From Nocardia terpenica (GTDB lineage Bacteria; Actinomycetota; Actinomycetes; Mycobacteriales; Mycobacteriaceae), in the NCBI RefSeq assembly GCF_013186535.1, contig NZ_JABMCZ010000003.1, forward strand, positions 2,352,924-2,416,923: a DNA stretch of 64,000 nucleotides. The letters are read 5' to 3'. A program made the position numbers and the translations under genes. Positions 35,118-43,652 of this stretch are shown piece after piece. A model generated the notes under the pieces. That model saw only the letters and a list, made by a program, of their open reading frames with translations, did not search any database and was not told the DNA's origin. Numbering within the stretch: position 1 is the stretch's first letter; every line of letters begins with the position of its first letter.

Positions 35118-35641
35118 TGGAACTGGTAGTCGGGCGGGTCGCCAAGTCCCACGGCGTGCGGGGCGAACTCGTGATCGAGGTGCGCACCGACGAACCCGAA
35201 CAGCGGTTCGCGCCCGGCGCTCTGCTGCGCGGCCGGTTGCCGCGCGCGAAAGCCCTGCAGGAGTACACGATCGAGTCGGTCCGGGAGCACTCGGGCCGAC
35301 TCCTCGTGCGCCTGCGGGGAATCGAGGATCGGGCCGCCGCGGATGCGTTGCGCGGCACGGTGTTCCTGGTCGACTCCGCCGATCTGCCGCCGTCGGATGA
35401 TCCCGACGAGTTCTACGATCACGAGCTCGAGGGCCTCACCGTGCGGCTCACCGACGGCAGCGTCGTCGGCGAGGTGACCGAGGTGCTGCACTCCGCCGCG
35501 GGCGAGTTGCTGTCGGTCCGCGCCGCCGACGACGGCCGTGAAATCCTCATCCCGTTCGTGACCGCGATCGTGCCCACCGTGTCGATCGCCGACCGGCTGG
35601 TCGTCATCGATCCGCCCGAGGGGCTTCTCGACAAGGAGTGA
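35117..35641 (+). CDS. rimM: Ribosome maturation factor RimM
   Basis: RimM assists 16S rRNA processing and assembly of the 30S subunit, binding S19. The 174-residue protein has the N-terminal ELVVGRVAKSHGVRGELVIE motif and a C-terminal PRC-barrel with FYDHELEGLTVRLTDGSVVG and LIPFVTAIVPTVSIADRLVV. It overlaps the KH gene by the TAATG junction. Length and motifs are standard. Confidence 0.97.
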   Translation: MELVVGRVAKSHGVRGELVIEVRTDEPEQRFAPGALLRGRLPRAKALQEYTIESVREHSGRLLVRLRGIEDRAAADALRGTVFLVDSADLPPSDDPDEFYDHELEGLTVRLTDGSVVGEVTEVLHSAAGELLSVRAADDGREILIPFVTAIVPTVSIADRLVVIDPPEGLLDKE

Positions 35642-35646
35642 CGGGT

Positions 35647-36330
35647 ATGCGTATCGACGTCGTCACGATCTTCCCCGAATATCTGGAGCCGCTGCGAACG
35701 GCGTTGCTGGGCAAGGCCATCGATAAGGGGCTCATCGAGGTCGGGGTGCACGATCTGCGGGACTGGACGCACGACGTGCACAAGTCCGTGGACGATTCGC
35801 CGTACGGGGGCGGGCCCGGCATGGTCATGAAACCGACGGTGTGGGGCGACGCCCTCGACGCGGTCTGCCCCGACGACGCGCTGCTGATCGTCCCCACGCC
35901 CGCGGGCGTGCCGTTCACCCAGGCCACCGCGCACCGCTGGGCCGCCGAACACCACCTGGTATTCGCCTGCGGCCGCTACGAGGGCATCGATCAGCGAGTC
36001 TTCGACGACGCCGCCCGCCGCGTGCGCGTCGAGGAGGTCAGCATCGGCGACTACGTCCTCATCGGCGGCGAGGCCGCGGTCCTGGTCATGACCGAAGCGG
36101 TAGTCCGCCTGCTCCCCGGCGTCCTCGGCAACCAACAGTCCCACGAACAGGACTCGTTCTCCGACGGCCTGCTCGAGGGCCCCAGCTACACCCGCCCGGT
36201 AACCTGGCGCGGCCTGGACGTCCCCGAGATCCTGCTGTCCGGCAACCACGCCAGGGTCGACGCTTGGCGGCGGGAGCAGTCGCTGGCCCGCACCCGCGCG
36301 CGTCGCCCGGACCTGCTGCCTCCGGAGTGA
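35647..36330 (+). CDS. trmD: tRNA (guanine37-N1)-methyltransferase
   Basis: TrmD makes m1G37 in tRNAs with G36G37, preventing +1 frameshifting. The 227-residue SPOUT enzyme has MRIDVVTIFPEYLEPLRTAL, DDSPYGGGPGMVMKP, CGRYEGIDQRV with the trefoil knot residues, and SIGDYVLIGGEAAVLVM. I prefer the ATG at 35647, with AAGGAG eight bases upstream; a GTG at 35638 is in frame. It is the last intact core gene of the cluster in the window. Genes that usually come soon after it (rplS, lepB) are absent here. Confidence 0.97.
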   Translation: MRIDVVTIFPEYLEPLRTALLGKAIDKGLIEVGVHDLRDWTHDVHKSVDDSPYGGGPGMVMKPTVWGDALDAVCPDDALLIVPTPAGVPFTQATAHRWAAEHHLVFACGRYEGIDQRVFDDAARRVRVEEVSIGDYVLIGGEAAVLVMTEAVVRLLPGVLGNQQSHEQDSFSDGLLEGPSYTRPVTWRGLDVPEILLSGNHARVDAWRREQSLARTRARRPDLLPPE

Positions 36331-36787
36331 GGCGATCCTGAAAGAACCTTACGAGACAACTGATTTCGTAAGTACATGGGTAACTCCATGTACTCACGTC
36401 GAACTAGCTTGCGATTGGTGCCGTTGTCAAGACCTACCGGTGTTGAATGTCGTTGTGGCCGTTAGGGCCCTGAACTGCGGATATGTCGATGCCGCACCGG
36501 ATTTGGTATGTGATATCGAACACTAGCGTTGGCGTCCGTTAGCGTCGTTGGCTGACGTCAGTCATTAAATGGCGGGATTGATGACAAACCCGGGCCGTCA
36601 GCCAGCAACCGCTGGGACACGCGCACTGCTCGAGCATGTCGACAACCCCCGTTGAACTGGCGTGATCCCGCCGGGGTCAACACCCGCTGAGGTCACCGTT
36701 CCCGCGCAGCGGCACGGTCCGGTCTTGCCGTTCCTGGTAGTGAAGACAGCGCGTCGTAAGCGTGGCCGCCCCGGCGTTGTGGTGCCG
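36331..36787. other. Gene-free junction of core and accessory DNA
   Basis: No convincing gene lies between trmD and the convergent P450 gene. Composition drops towards 50-55% GC in places, unlike the core cluster to the left. Two adjacent inverted repeats lie near its left edge. I looked for a tRNA and for a rplS start and found neither. This is the most likely left edge of the accessory region. Confidence 0.5.
36348..36394. repeat. Two adjacent inverted repeats at the left edge of the accessory region
   Basis: CTTACGA-N11-TCGTAAG at 36348-36372 is directly joined to AGTACATGG-GTAACT-CCATGTACT at 36371-36394; the arms share two bases. Both are perfect. They start 17 bases after the trmD stop. 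They could be a recombinase or excisionase binding site, a terminator for trmD (there is no T-run), or operators. Confidence 0.55.
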
Positions 36788-38152
36788 TCAAGTTCGTGGT
36801 GCCAGGTGTAGGCGTAAACGGTTGGGTTTGATTGTGATCTGCTCGGTGACGTCGAGGGCGTAGCTGGGGTCTGCTGTCAGGTCGAAGGATTGAAGGGTTC
36901 GCGCTAGAGCTACGGTGAGTTCGTGTAGGGCGAACTGGCGGCCAATGCAGGCTCGGGGGCCGGTCCCCCACGGCTTGTAGATGTGCGAGCCGAGTTGGCG
37001 TAGTCGGTCCGGTGCCCACCTGTCCGGGTCGAACTGCTCAGCGTCGTCGCCCCAGCCGTTCGGGTCGCGGTGGGCTGCCAGTGTCAGCACGAAAACCCAG
37101 TCTCCGGGGGAGAATTCGTATTCCGCGAGGGTTACGGGGCGGGTGGCCTCGCGGAAGTAGCCGGGGGCGACCGGCCACAGTCGCAGTGTCTCGTCGAGGA
37201 TTCGGCGCAGGTAGCGCAGGCGCGCGACATCCTCGTAACCGATCGCTTCCATACCTGGTAGTATCTCGTCGATTTCGGCGCGGGCCTTGTCGGCGATGGT
37301 GGGGTGACGTGCCAGCTCGTACAGCGCGAAAGATAGCGCAGCAGCGGTGGTTTCGTGCCCGGCGACCAGCATGGTGAGGCATTGGGCATGGATAGCGGTG
37401 TCGTCGAGCTGGTCCGGTGCGGCGAGCATCAGGCCGAGCAGGTCGTTACGTGGTTGCGGTGCCGTGCACCGGGCGGAGATCCTGTCGTCGACAACACGGT
37501 GCAGCAGAGCGAGATCTCGGTGGTGCTGTGCTGTTCGTCGGCGCAGCACGGTAGATCTCGCGAGAGTCGGCAGATTGACGGTCCGATTCAGATACCCCAG
37601 CCCACGCTGGAGTGCGATGCCGAAGTGGCGGTCGTCGGCGAATCCGCCGAAACTCTGGCCGAATCCGGCGCGTGCGATGATTTCCAAGGCCATCTGCTGG
37701 GCGTCTGCAGTGATGTCGATCCATTCACCGGTGCGGGTGCGCCAGCGGTCCATGAGTTCGTCGACGACGGTGAGCATAGTGTCGTGATAGCCGCGCATCG
37801 CCTCCCTAGTGAACCCTTGCATGAGGACCCGGTGCGCGGCTTCCCATTCGGGTTCGTCGTTGAATGCGGTGAATAGGCCGCGTCCGGCGATCTCTCGCAA
37901 TGGCGTGAGGATGGCTCCGACGTGTTTGGCCCAAGACCGGTCGTCGTTGACCTGTTCGATCAGGTCGGTGCTGGAGACGATGATGACGGGTTGACCGAAG
38001 ATGCGGCGTTCGAAGATGCCGCCGAGGCGGCGCGCGTCACGTGCGGCCTGCTGGGTCGGGCGGGCCAGGTCGAGAGTCAGCACATCACCGAGCAGTGGCA
38101 CTCGGCCTCGCGGGTGTGGGAGGGAGCGTCGCGAACGATGTGCTGTCCTCAT
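36788..38152 (-). CDS. Cytochrome P450, CYP102-like haem domain
   Basis: This 454-residue P450 has all catalytic motifs: I-helix AGHETT at 264-269, K-helix ETLR at 321-324, and haem loop KPWGTGPRACIGRQFALHE with Cys402. The C-terminal end (QITIKPNRLRLHL) and FALHE pattern resemble the fatty-acid hydroxylase haem domain of CYP102. No reductase domain is attached, so a separate redox partner is needed. It is the third gene of a minus-strand operon and starts within a four-base ATGA overlap with the hydrolase gene. Substrate unknown; a fatty acid or other lipid is plausible. Confidence 0.9.
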   Translation of the reverse strand: MRTAHRSRRSLPHPRGRVPLLGDVLTLDLARPTQQAARDARRLGGIFERRIFGQPVIIVSSTDLIEQVNDDRSWAKHVGAILTPLREIAGRGLFTAFNDEPEWEAAHRVLMQGFTREAMRGYHDTMLTVVDELMDRWRTRTGEWIDITADAQQMALEIIARAGFGQSFGGFADDRHFGIALQRGLGYLNRTVNLPTLARSTVLRRRTAQHHRDLALLHRVVDDRISARCTAPQPRNDLLGLMLAAPDQLDDTAIHAQCLTMLVAGHETTAAALSFALYELARHPTIADKARAEIDEILPGMEAIGYEDVARLRYLRRILDETLRLWPVAPGYFREATRPVTLAEYEFSPGDWVFVLTLAAHRDPNGWGDDAEQFDPDRWAPDRLRQLGSHIYKPWGTGPRACIGRQFALHELTVALARTLQSFDLTADPSYALDVTEQITIKPNRLRLHLAPRT

Positions 38153-39174
38153 CGGAATCCATGATCGGCGATCGTGCCGAGAAAGTCATCGATCGCCGAC
38201 CATATTGCACGGTGGGATCGTTCCAGGGTGAGGTTGTGCCCGGCTCCGGGGATCACGGTGGCGTGCAGGTGGGCGTGTGTTCCGAAGTGTGGTTGTTCGG
38301 CTGCGGTCAATGTCATGTCGGAGGCACAGTCGTCGCCGGTGCAGGAGGTGAAGTCGGCGCTGCCGACCATGGTGAGAACGGGGAGGTCGATGGCGCGGGA
38401 CGCCCTTTCGATCAGTTCTGGAGAGGCTGTGGAGGCTTCGAGGTATCCGGCGGTGTCTTTGCGCGCTTCGTCGGCCGCGACGATGTCGGGGTCGGCGTTG
38501 GCATAGAACATCGCTCGTGCGCCCGGCCAGGTGGTCATGTATCCGAGGTCGGCGGCGCCGAGGTGGCCGGCGAGCCGCGGGTCGAGTGTTGCGGGCATCG
38601 TGAGGACAGGGGACGCGGCGAGAGCGGCGTAGTCGAGCGGGGAATGGGTTGCGCCGGTGGCGATCACTGCATCGACGACCGCCCCGGACCCGACAGCCCC
38701 GAACGCTATGTAAGCGCCGTAACTGTGGCCGACCAGGATGACGCTGTCGAGACTGCTCCCGGTAACTCGGCCTGCGTGGACTGCGGCGATGACTTGCCGG
38801 ATCGCACTGGCTTGGGCCGTATACGTGAGGGCGGCGCTGGGTGGATGCCAGGAGCGGCCGGTACCGAGCCGGTCCAGTGCCAGCGTGCCCTCGCCGCGTC
38901 GCGTTTCGTGCCGCACGTAGGAGTAGGAATCGTCCGGGGACGAGAAATCCCAGTACGTACGGTCGTAGGTGAGTCCCGGCAGCAGCACCTGTATCCGGGT
39001 AGCTCCGGGTGGCATGCACAGCGTGCCCGCGACCGGCCCACCGCCCGCCTCGATCGTCACCGGCACGTCGATCTGCGTGCAGCCGACGGGTTCGCCTGCG
39101 ACACAAGGGGTTCCAGATACGAAGGCCATCGCGAGAGCGGTGGCCGCGAAGAACGGAAGCTGGCGGCGGGTCAT
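38149..39174 (-). CDS. Exported alpha/beta hydrolase
   Basis: This 341-residue protein has an N-terminal signal peptide (RRQLPFFAATALAMAFVSG), a nucleophile elbow GHSYG with Ser151, and a C-terminal His in IPGAGHNLTLE. Other visible elements are VLLPGLTYDRTYWDF (oxyanion region) and VLTMVGSADFTSCTGDD, which likely gives the catalytic Asp. It lies between the GNAT gene and the P450 gene, overlapping both by four bases. An esterase, amidase or thioesterase role is inferred; an exported hydrolase coupled to a cytoplasmic P450 is unusual. Confidence 0.82.
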   Translation of the reverse strand: MTRRQLPFFAATALAMAFVSGTPCVAGEPVGCTQIDVPVTIEAGGGPVAGTLCMPPGATRIQVLLPGLTYDRTYWDFSSPDDSYSYVRHETRRGEGTLALDRLGTGRSWHPPSAALTYTAQASAIRQVIAAVHAGRVTGSSLDSVILVGHSYGAYIAFGAVGSGAVVDAVIATGATHSPLDYAALAASPVLTMPATLDPRLAGHLGAADLGYMTTWPGARAMFYANADPDIVAADEARKDTAGYLEASTASPELIERASRAIDLPVLTMVGSADFTSCTGDDCASDMTLTAAEQPHFGTHAHLHATVIPGAGHNLTLERSHRAIWSAIDDFLGTIADHGFR

Positions 39175-39788
39175 CGGCCGATGGCGTGCGGATCACGCCA
39201 CATCGGCCACAGGGGTGTGCCATCCACATCGAAAGGGGTCACGGTGGCGAATCCGGCTGCCTCGTACAGCCCGATATTCTCGTCACGGGTGCACACCAGG
39301 TAGGCGGCCTGTTGATCCCTATCGCAGCGGCTGCACCCCGAGCGCAGGAGCGCGCCGCCGATACCCTGACGCTGATACCGCGGAAGCACGGCGAGGTTGC
39401 ACAGATACCAGTGCGGTTCGCGGGGATGCCAACGGTCGAACAGTCGGCGAGTGCGCAGCGCAGCGGGAAGCCGATGCGCAAACGCTGCGGTTAGCTGGGA
39501 AGCAGAGAACAGGAATTCGGTTGTGCTGGTGTCCCACCGACCGGGCGGATCCCACAACGCCACCCCTACGATGCCCTCACCGCCATCTGTCATGGCGATC
39601 TCCACACCGCCTCCGTGGATGTGGTGGTGCATGATCGCTGTCCGGAAGTAACGCGGCAGCGCCCATCTCCTCTGCCGAACGTTGGGCCACAAATGGCACA
39701 CCACCGGATCGTTCTCGAACGCAACAGCGACGGTGGTCGCCGCAGCCGGTATCTCGACGCGATGGAGCGGTCGGATGGTGACGTCCAC
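39171..39788 (-). CDS. GNAT-family N-acetyltransferase
   Basis: This protein of about 205 residues matches GNAT acyltransferases, with acetyl-CoA binding in WYLCNLAVLPRYQRQGIGGA and RSGCSRCDRDQQAAYLVCT, then IGLYEAAGFATVTPF, the usual end of the fold. I start it at the GTG at 39788, before VDVTIRPLHRVEIPAA; the frame is open to 39962, but that extension is not protein-like. It is the first gene of the operon with the hydrolase and P450. Substrate unknown; puromycin-like antibiotic acetylation is possible because the WDPPG region resembles that group. Confidence 0.75.
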   Translation of the reverse strand: MDVTIRPLHRVEIPAAATTVAVAFENDPVVCHLWPNVRQRRWALPRYFRTAIMHHHIHGGGVEIAMTDGGEGIVGVALWDPPGRWDTSTTEFLFSASQLTAAFAHRLPAALRTRRLFDRWHPREPHWYLCNLAVLPRYQRQGIGGALLRSGCSRCDRDQQAAYLVCTRDENIGLYEAAGFATVTPFDVDGTPLWPMWRDPHAIGR

Positions 39789-40043
39789 GACCTCCGACGA
39801 TAGAGGCCGAGTCAGGGAATAATGGCAAAACACGCGAGTGGCCCCCGGACCCGCGCACTCGTATCTGCGCTGATGGCCATCCGATACGGAACTCTTGGAT
39901 AGTGAAGCGGACGATGATGCTCTTTCGTAATCCGACCGAAACTGAGATTTGGCCACGATCACCCGGCATCAAGAGCAGCATCAACTGACTGCTGGCAAAA
40001 AGCACAGATAGGAGAGATCCGGTACGAGGACGGAGGGGAAATT

Positions 40044-41117
40044 ATGGCCGAACCTGCCATCAACTTGCTGATCGAGACCATGAACTCGCAGCCCACGATC
40101 CTGTCGGAAGGCGGGCAGGAGTGGAATTTCCGGCGACCCTCGAACTCGCTGCGTGGCGCGGCCCTGCACCTGGTCGAACACCTCGTGACCGAGGTCAGGC
40201 GCCAGGGGAAGACCGTGCAGCGACAGGTGGATGCCCCGGCGTCGACGGTGGTGGGCCCTACCATCGCGGCGGCCCCCGTTCTGGGCCCGGAGTCAGCCCA
40301 GGGAAATGTCGTGTTCGCCGTGACCTTGGCCGGGACCGCCGGGCAAGCGGAGAAGCGGGCGGCCGAAACGGCGGCGTGGGAGTGGGAAATCGGGCTGGAG
40401 AACCTGCCGCCACGATTGTGGTTGGACGAGCGGTTTCTCGACTTGACCAAAACCGCGCAGGATTTCCGGGATCGTATCGTCTTCGGCCCAGTCGACTTCT
40501 TCCGTCCCCTGGCACGGCTGCGCGACGTGATCCACATCTGGCAGCACCTTCGCACAGTGCAGGTCGGCGACATCAGTTCGGGCCGGTTCCCTGTGCGGAC
40601 CAGTGGCGGAGATCTGCGGCAAATCCGTTGGGCGCAGCGGTGTGTGGAGACCGACGCGGGTCCGCGTGTGCGCGGGGTCTGTTGGGATGTCACCGCTGTG
40701 ACCGACTCGATGGACGTGCATATCGATCAGGTCGAGATGATGCTGAGCGACAAACTTCTGCATCTGCAGGACGCCTACGCCGCTGTCGGGGACATCACCC
40801 ATCTCAATGCCCCGGTGATCGTCAAATGGCTGACGCCCTACATCCCGACTATCGGCCACGGCGTCAGCACCGGACAGACTCCCGCTATCCATCCCGACAC
40901 GCTGGCCAAAATCCCTGGCTGGCTCGAGGCCATCAAGAAGGGCCCGGTCACCGATGTAGGAATGACCCGCCGCGGTGGCGGGGGATGGCTGCAAGTCGTG
41001 TTCCACGCCGACCTCCTCGACGCAGCCGCGTTCCCGAACCTCGGCATCATCATCGTGTATCCCGGGGATGTGTCAGTGGTCGCGGCCGACCTTGGCGCGG
41101 CGGAGCAGCAGCCCTGA
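40044..41117 (+). CDS. PAS-like domain protein of unknown function
   Basis: This 357-residue protein has no family I can name. Residues about 160-230 (FFRPLARLRDVIHIWQHLRT, then VQVGDISSGRFPV and GPRVRGVCWDVTAVTD) resemble the end of a PAS domain, with a PAC-type GxxxDxT motif. The C-terminal third is a second globular region with WLQVVFHADLLDAAAFPNLG. No membrane span or signal peptide. It is divergent from the GNAT operon and its 3' end overlaps the convergent DUF3068 gene by 45 bases. Possibly an accessory signalling protein. Confidence 0.6.
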   Translation: MAEPAINLLIETMNSQPTILSEGGQEWNFRRPSNSLRGAALHLVEHLVTEVRRQGKTVQRQVDAPASTVVGPTIAAAPVLGPESAQGNVVFAVTLAGTAGQAEKRAAETAAWEWEIGLENLPPRLWLDERFLDLTKTAQDFRDRIVFGPVDFFRPLARLRDVIHIWQHLRTVQVGDISSGRFPVRTSGGDLRQIRWAQRCVETDAGPRVRGVCWDVTAVTDSMDVHIDQVEMMLSDKLLHLQDAYAAVGDITHLNAPVIVKWLTPYIPTIGHGVSTGQTPAIHPDTLAKIPGWLEAIKKGPVTDVGMTRRGGGGWLQVVFHADLLDAAAFPNLGIIIVYPGDVSVVAADLGAAEQQP

Positions 41118-42095
41118 GCCAGCCAATACCGCAAGCGCACCCACCACGGCGAGCAGGACGGGCCCGTACAGGTGTCCCCATCGGATCAGTGTGCGGGCCT
41201 GTTTGGCGGTGTTGATCGAGTCAGCCAGCGATTGATCGTCGAAATGGGTCGATAGTTCCAAGCTGGTGACCGCCAGTGGGTCGTCGACCTGGCGTGCCAG
41301 GAACCGGCGCAGATGCTCGCGCTGTTCCACGATGACTCCGGAGTCGGGCTCGACCCAGATGTCGCGGGTGTTGCTGTAGTACAGATCGAATGTGGTCGGA
41401 GCGTCGCCGGGCAGGCCCCACGCCGAGGCTGGCATGGTGGCCGCCATGTCGGGCTGGTCGGCGTGCAGGTTCAGCGGGCCGATCCGCTGACGAAAGTGGT
41501 ACAACCGCAGCCCGCTTTCGACCCGGTCGTCATCGATGTAGTCGAGCGGGATGTCTCGCCGGGCGGTGGTGTCGAAATACAGATAGCTGTGCCGCTGCGT
41601 GCCGAATGGGAAGTGGAGCTCAAATCCTTTGTGGGGCACCGTATCGGCGGGTTTGCCGTAGTCGAGCGCGATCTGTGCGGGCGGGTCGACCGGCTCGGAG
41701 CTGGTGCGAGACACGGTCATTGCCTCGGCGCGCGCGGTCACCAGTGCAGTGCTGCCCTGGCGGTCGGTGCGCAGCACCCTGGTCGACTCCACCAGAGTGA
41801 CCCGGTCCCGATCGGATGGTGACGCGGACTTCACCAGAGTCTGAACCTTCACCGGCACACCCGTTTCAGTCCGCATCCACCCGGCGAGTACCGCCTTGGT
41901 GTCCAGCACCGAGGCATTGTCGGCCAGGGAGACGGCCTCAGCGCGCACACTGATCGGGATACGGGTCAGCCGCGGCATCACATACGTCGGCAACAGAATC
42001 GCGACCGCCACGGCAGCCGCCCCGACGCCGAGTAACCCGTACCCCAGCCACGGCTGCCGCCGTACTGCTGCCGGTTGCCTCCCCGCGTCCGTCAT
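41073..42095 (-). CDS. DUF3068 (PorA-family) membrane protein
   Basis: This 340-residue protein has an N-terminal span (GYGLLGVGAAAVAVAILLP), a large extracytoplasmic domain and a C-terminal span (YGPVLLAVVGALAVLAGSGL). This two-span layout and the strand pattern, for example YLYFDTTARRDIPLDYIDDD and TRDIWVEPDSGVIVEQREHL, match DUF3068, an actinobacterial family annotated as PorA-like. No ribosome site is seen before the ATG. Two palindromes lie 60-95 bases upstream. Genes of this family are common near the cell envelope functions of mycolic-acid bacteria. Function not established. Confidence 0.8.
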   Translation of the reverse strand: MTDAGRQPAAVRRQPWLGYGLLGVGAAAVAVAILLPTYVMPRLTRIPISVRAEAVSLADNASVLDTKAVLAGWMRTETGVPVKVQTLVKSASPSDRDRVTLVESTRVLRTDRQGSTALVTARAEAMTVSRTSSEPVDPPAQIALDYGKPADTVPHKGFELHFPFGTQRHSYLYFDTTARRDIPLDYIDDDRVESGLRLYHFRQRIGPLNLHADQPDMAATMPASAWGLPGDAPTTFDLYYSNTRDIWVEPDSGVIVEQREHLRRFLARQVDDPLAVTSLELSTHFDDQSLADSINTAKQARTLIRWGHLYGPVLLAVVGALAVLAGSGLLLRRAKVGRDH

Positions 42096-42553
42096 GAATC
42101 GACAGTAACCCGCCCACCCTGTTCAGCCAGGCAAGTCGACCAGTTATGCGCGCATTGCACAGAATGTGCTGGACATCACACATCGTGTGGGTTAATAATG
42201 GGCGGCGGCGGACCCTGCCGCACTTTGGCGGATCACTCTCCTGGTGACTCGTCCCAGCGGAAAAGGCCGCTTGCGTACCTCTCCGACAGAGGTTTTGGAG
42301 TGCGCCCCTCCTGGTCGTGCTTCCCGCGCTTCGGTGCAGCTGTGCCCGGCGATCACGCCGTGCGGCACGCGTGCACCTCCCGTGGGAGCAACCAGGAGGG
42401 CATCCGATGAGCGCATGCGCCGATTTCCGAGTTCCATCAGCACGGGCCAGGCATGTCCTGCGGCAGTGCGCCGCCACGCGGCTGGTGGCCGATACGGCAC
42501 AGAACCGGTTCGCCGCAGCCGTCGATCGCCGCCTCGGCGTGCAGATCCGGACG
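42096..42553. other. Intergenic region with operator pair
   Basis: About 460 bases separate the DUF3068 start from the methyltransferase stop. I see no protein-like frame; several open frames here have biased, low-information sequence. The only clear structure is the pair of palindromes at 42157-42189, described separately. Confidence 0.4.
42157..42189. promoter_or_regulatory. Pair of palindromic operator sites upstream of the DUF3068 gene
   Basis: GCACA-GAA-TGTGC at 42157-42169 and CACAC-ATC-GTGTG at 42177-42189 are two 5-3-5 inverted repeats with their centres 20 bases apart, close to two helical turns. Such spacing suits a dimeric repressor binding cooperatively. They lie 60-95 bases before the DUF3068 gene start. 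Confidence 0.5.
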
Positions 42554-43237
42554 CTACGTGGTGGCGACGTACACGTGGAACGCCTTTCCGCTGCTGCCGA
42601 CGCGGCGGTGATCGGTGATCGTCAATCCTGCGGCGGTGATGCCGTTGGTGACCTCGTTCAGTGGTCGCAGGATCATGCCGTCCTGCCATGGCACGGTGCG
42701 CAGATAGTCGGTATCGCCGATCCCGATCGCCACCCGGCCCCCGGGACGCAGGATGCGGGCGAGTTCGGCGAGCGAGCCCGCCAGCTGGTCGTCGGGGATG
42801 TAGTAGAGCGTGTTCACGGTCGCGAGCGCGTCCAAATGGTTGTCCGGCAAGGGGATTCGCGCCATGTGGGCCTGTTCGAGGCGCAGCCTGTCCTGCGCAA
42901 TCTCGCGGCGGAATCGGCGGCGCGCACCGGTAATGGCGGTGCGGGCCGGGTCGATGCCGTACACCACACCGGTCTCGCCGACCCGGGTCAGCAGCAGCGC
43001 CACGCCCAGGCCGCCGCCGAATCCGATATCGGCCACGGTCTCGCCCCGCTGCACTTCGAGAGCGTCCAGCGATCCGGTGATCGGGCCGCTGTTAGCCCGG
43101 TTGAGCAGTCGGCCAACCAGATGCCCTGCCACTCCCGACGGCGAGCCGAGTTGCTGGGTGAACCGGCGCATGACCTGTCGTCCGATCGGATCCGAGAGGA
43201 GGCCCACGGCCGCCAGTGTTGCATAACCCGCGAACAT
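42554..43237 (-). CDS. Class I SAM-dependent methyltransferase
   Basis: This 227-residue protein has SAM-binding VADIGFGGGLGVALLLTRVG, VVYGIDPARTAI, and ATVNTLYYIPDD then ARILRPGGRVAIGIGD. I start at the ATG at 43237 (MFAGYATLAAVGLLSDPIGR), preceded by GAGG; a GTG at 43270 is also in frame. The N-terminal hydrophobic stretch may associate with the membrane. It belongs to the UbiE-like group. It is divergent from the next plus-strand gene with a gap of about 415 bases in which I see nothing clear. Confidence 0.85.
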   Translation of the reverse strand: MFAGYATLAAVGLLSDPIGRQVMRRFTQQLGSPSGVAGHLVGRLLNRANSGPITGSLDALEVQRGETVADIGFGGGLGVALLLTRVGETGVVYGIDPARTAITGARRRFRREIAQDRLRLEQAHMARIPLPDNHLDALATVNTLYYIPDDQLAGSLAELARILRPGGRVAIGIGDTDYLRTVPWQDGMILRPLNEVTNGITAAGLTITDHRRVGSSGKAFHVYVATT

Positions 43238-43652
43238 CCGAGCCTCGTACGCGATGCGGCACCGACTCACCGGGCAATCGCCCGCACTCTGCCGATCCGC
43301 CGGATCGACTGGCTGACAGTGACAAGACGCCCGATCGGGAACAAGCGCGGGAGCGCCGACGTCTGCTACGTCGAATATCGTTGCCGCGCAGAAGGAACTG
43401 CGGAGGAGAACGGGTTTCCCAGCGGTGGGATTGATCCCGGTTCATCACCCGAATTCGTGACCAAACATGGGTTGTCTCCCATGGTGATCTCGCCCTGGTC
43501 AATGGAACCCACGCCATCCCGTCCTGGGAGGCCCGACGGAGGGATCGCGCCGCTGACCGAACCGGGCGGTGGTGATCCAACGCAACCATCGTCCGCCGGA
43601 ATCTCGCCCTCGCACAGCTGTATCGAACAACGAGTACTCAGGAGGTAGATCA

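Noticed and set aside
36400..36780. A tRNA gene as the integration target behind trmD
   Set aside because: I found no cloverleaf with matched arms, T-loop GGTTCGA-type sequence or CCA end here.
42192..42689. Open frames between the DUF3068 and methyltransferase genes
   Set aside because: Sequences are Arg/His-rich with no structure and overlap the real methyltransferase gene.
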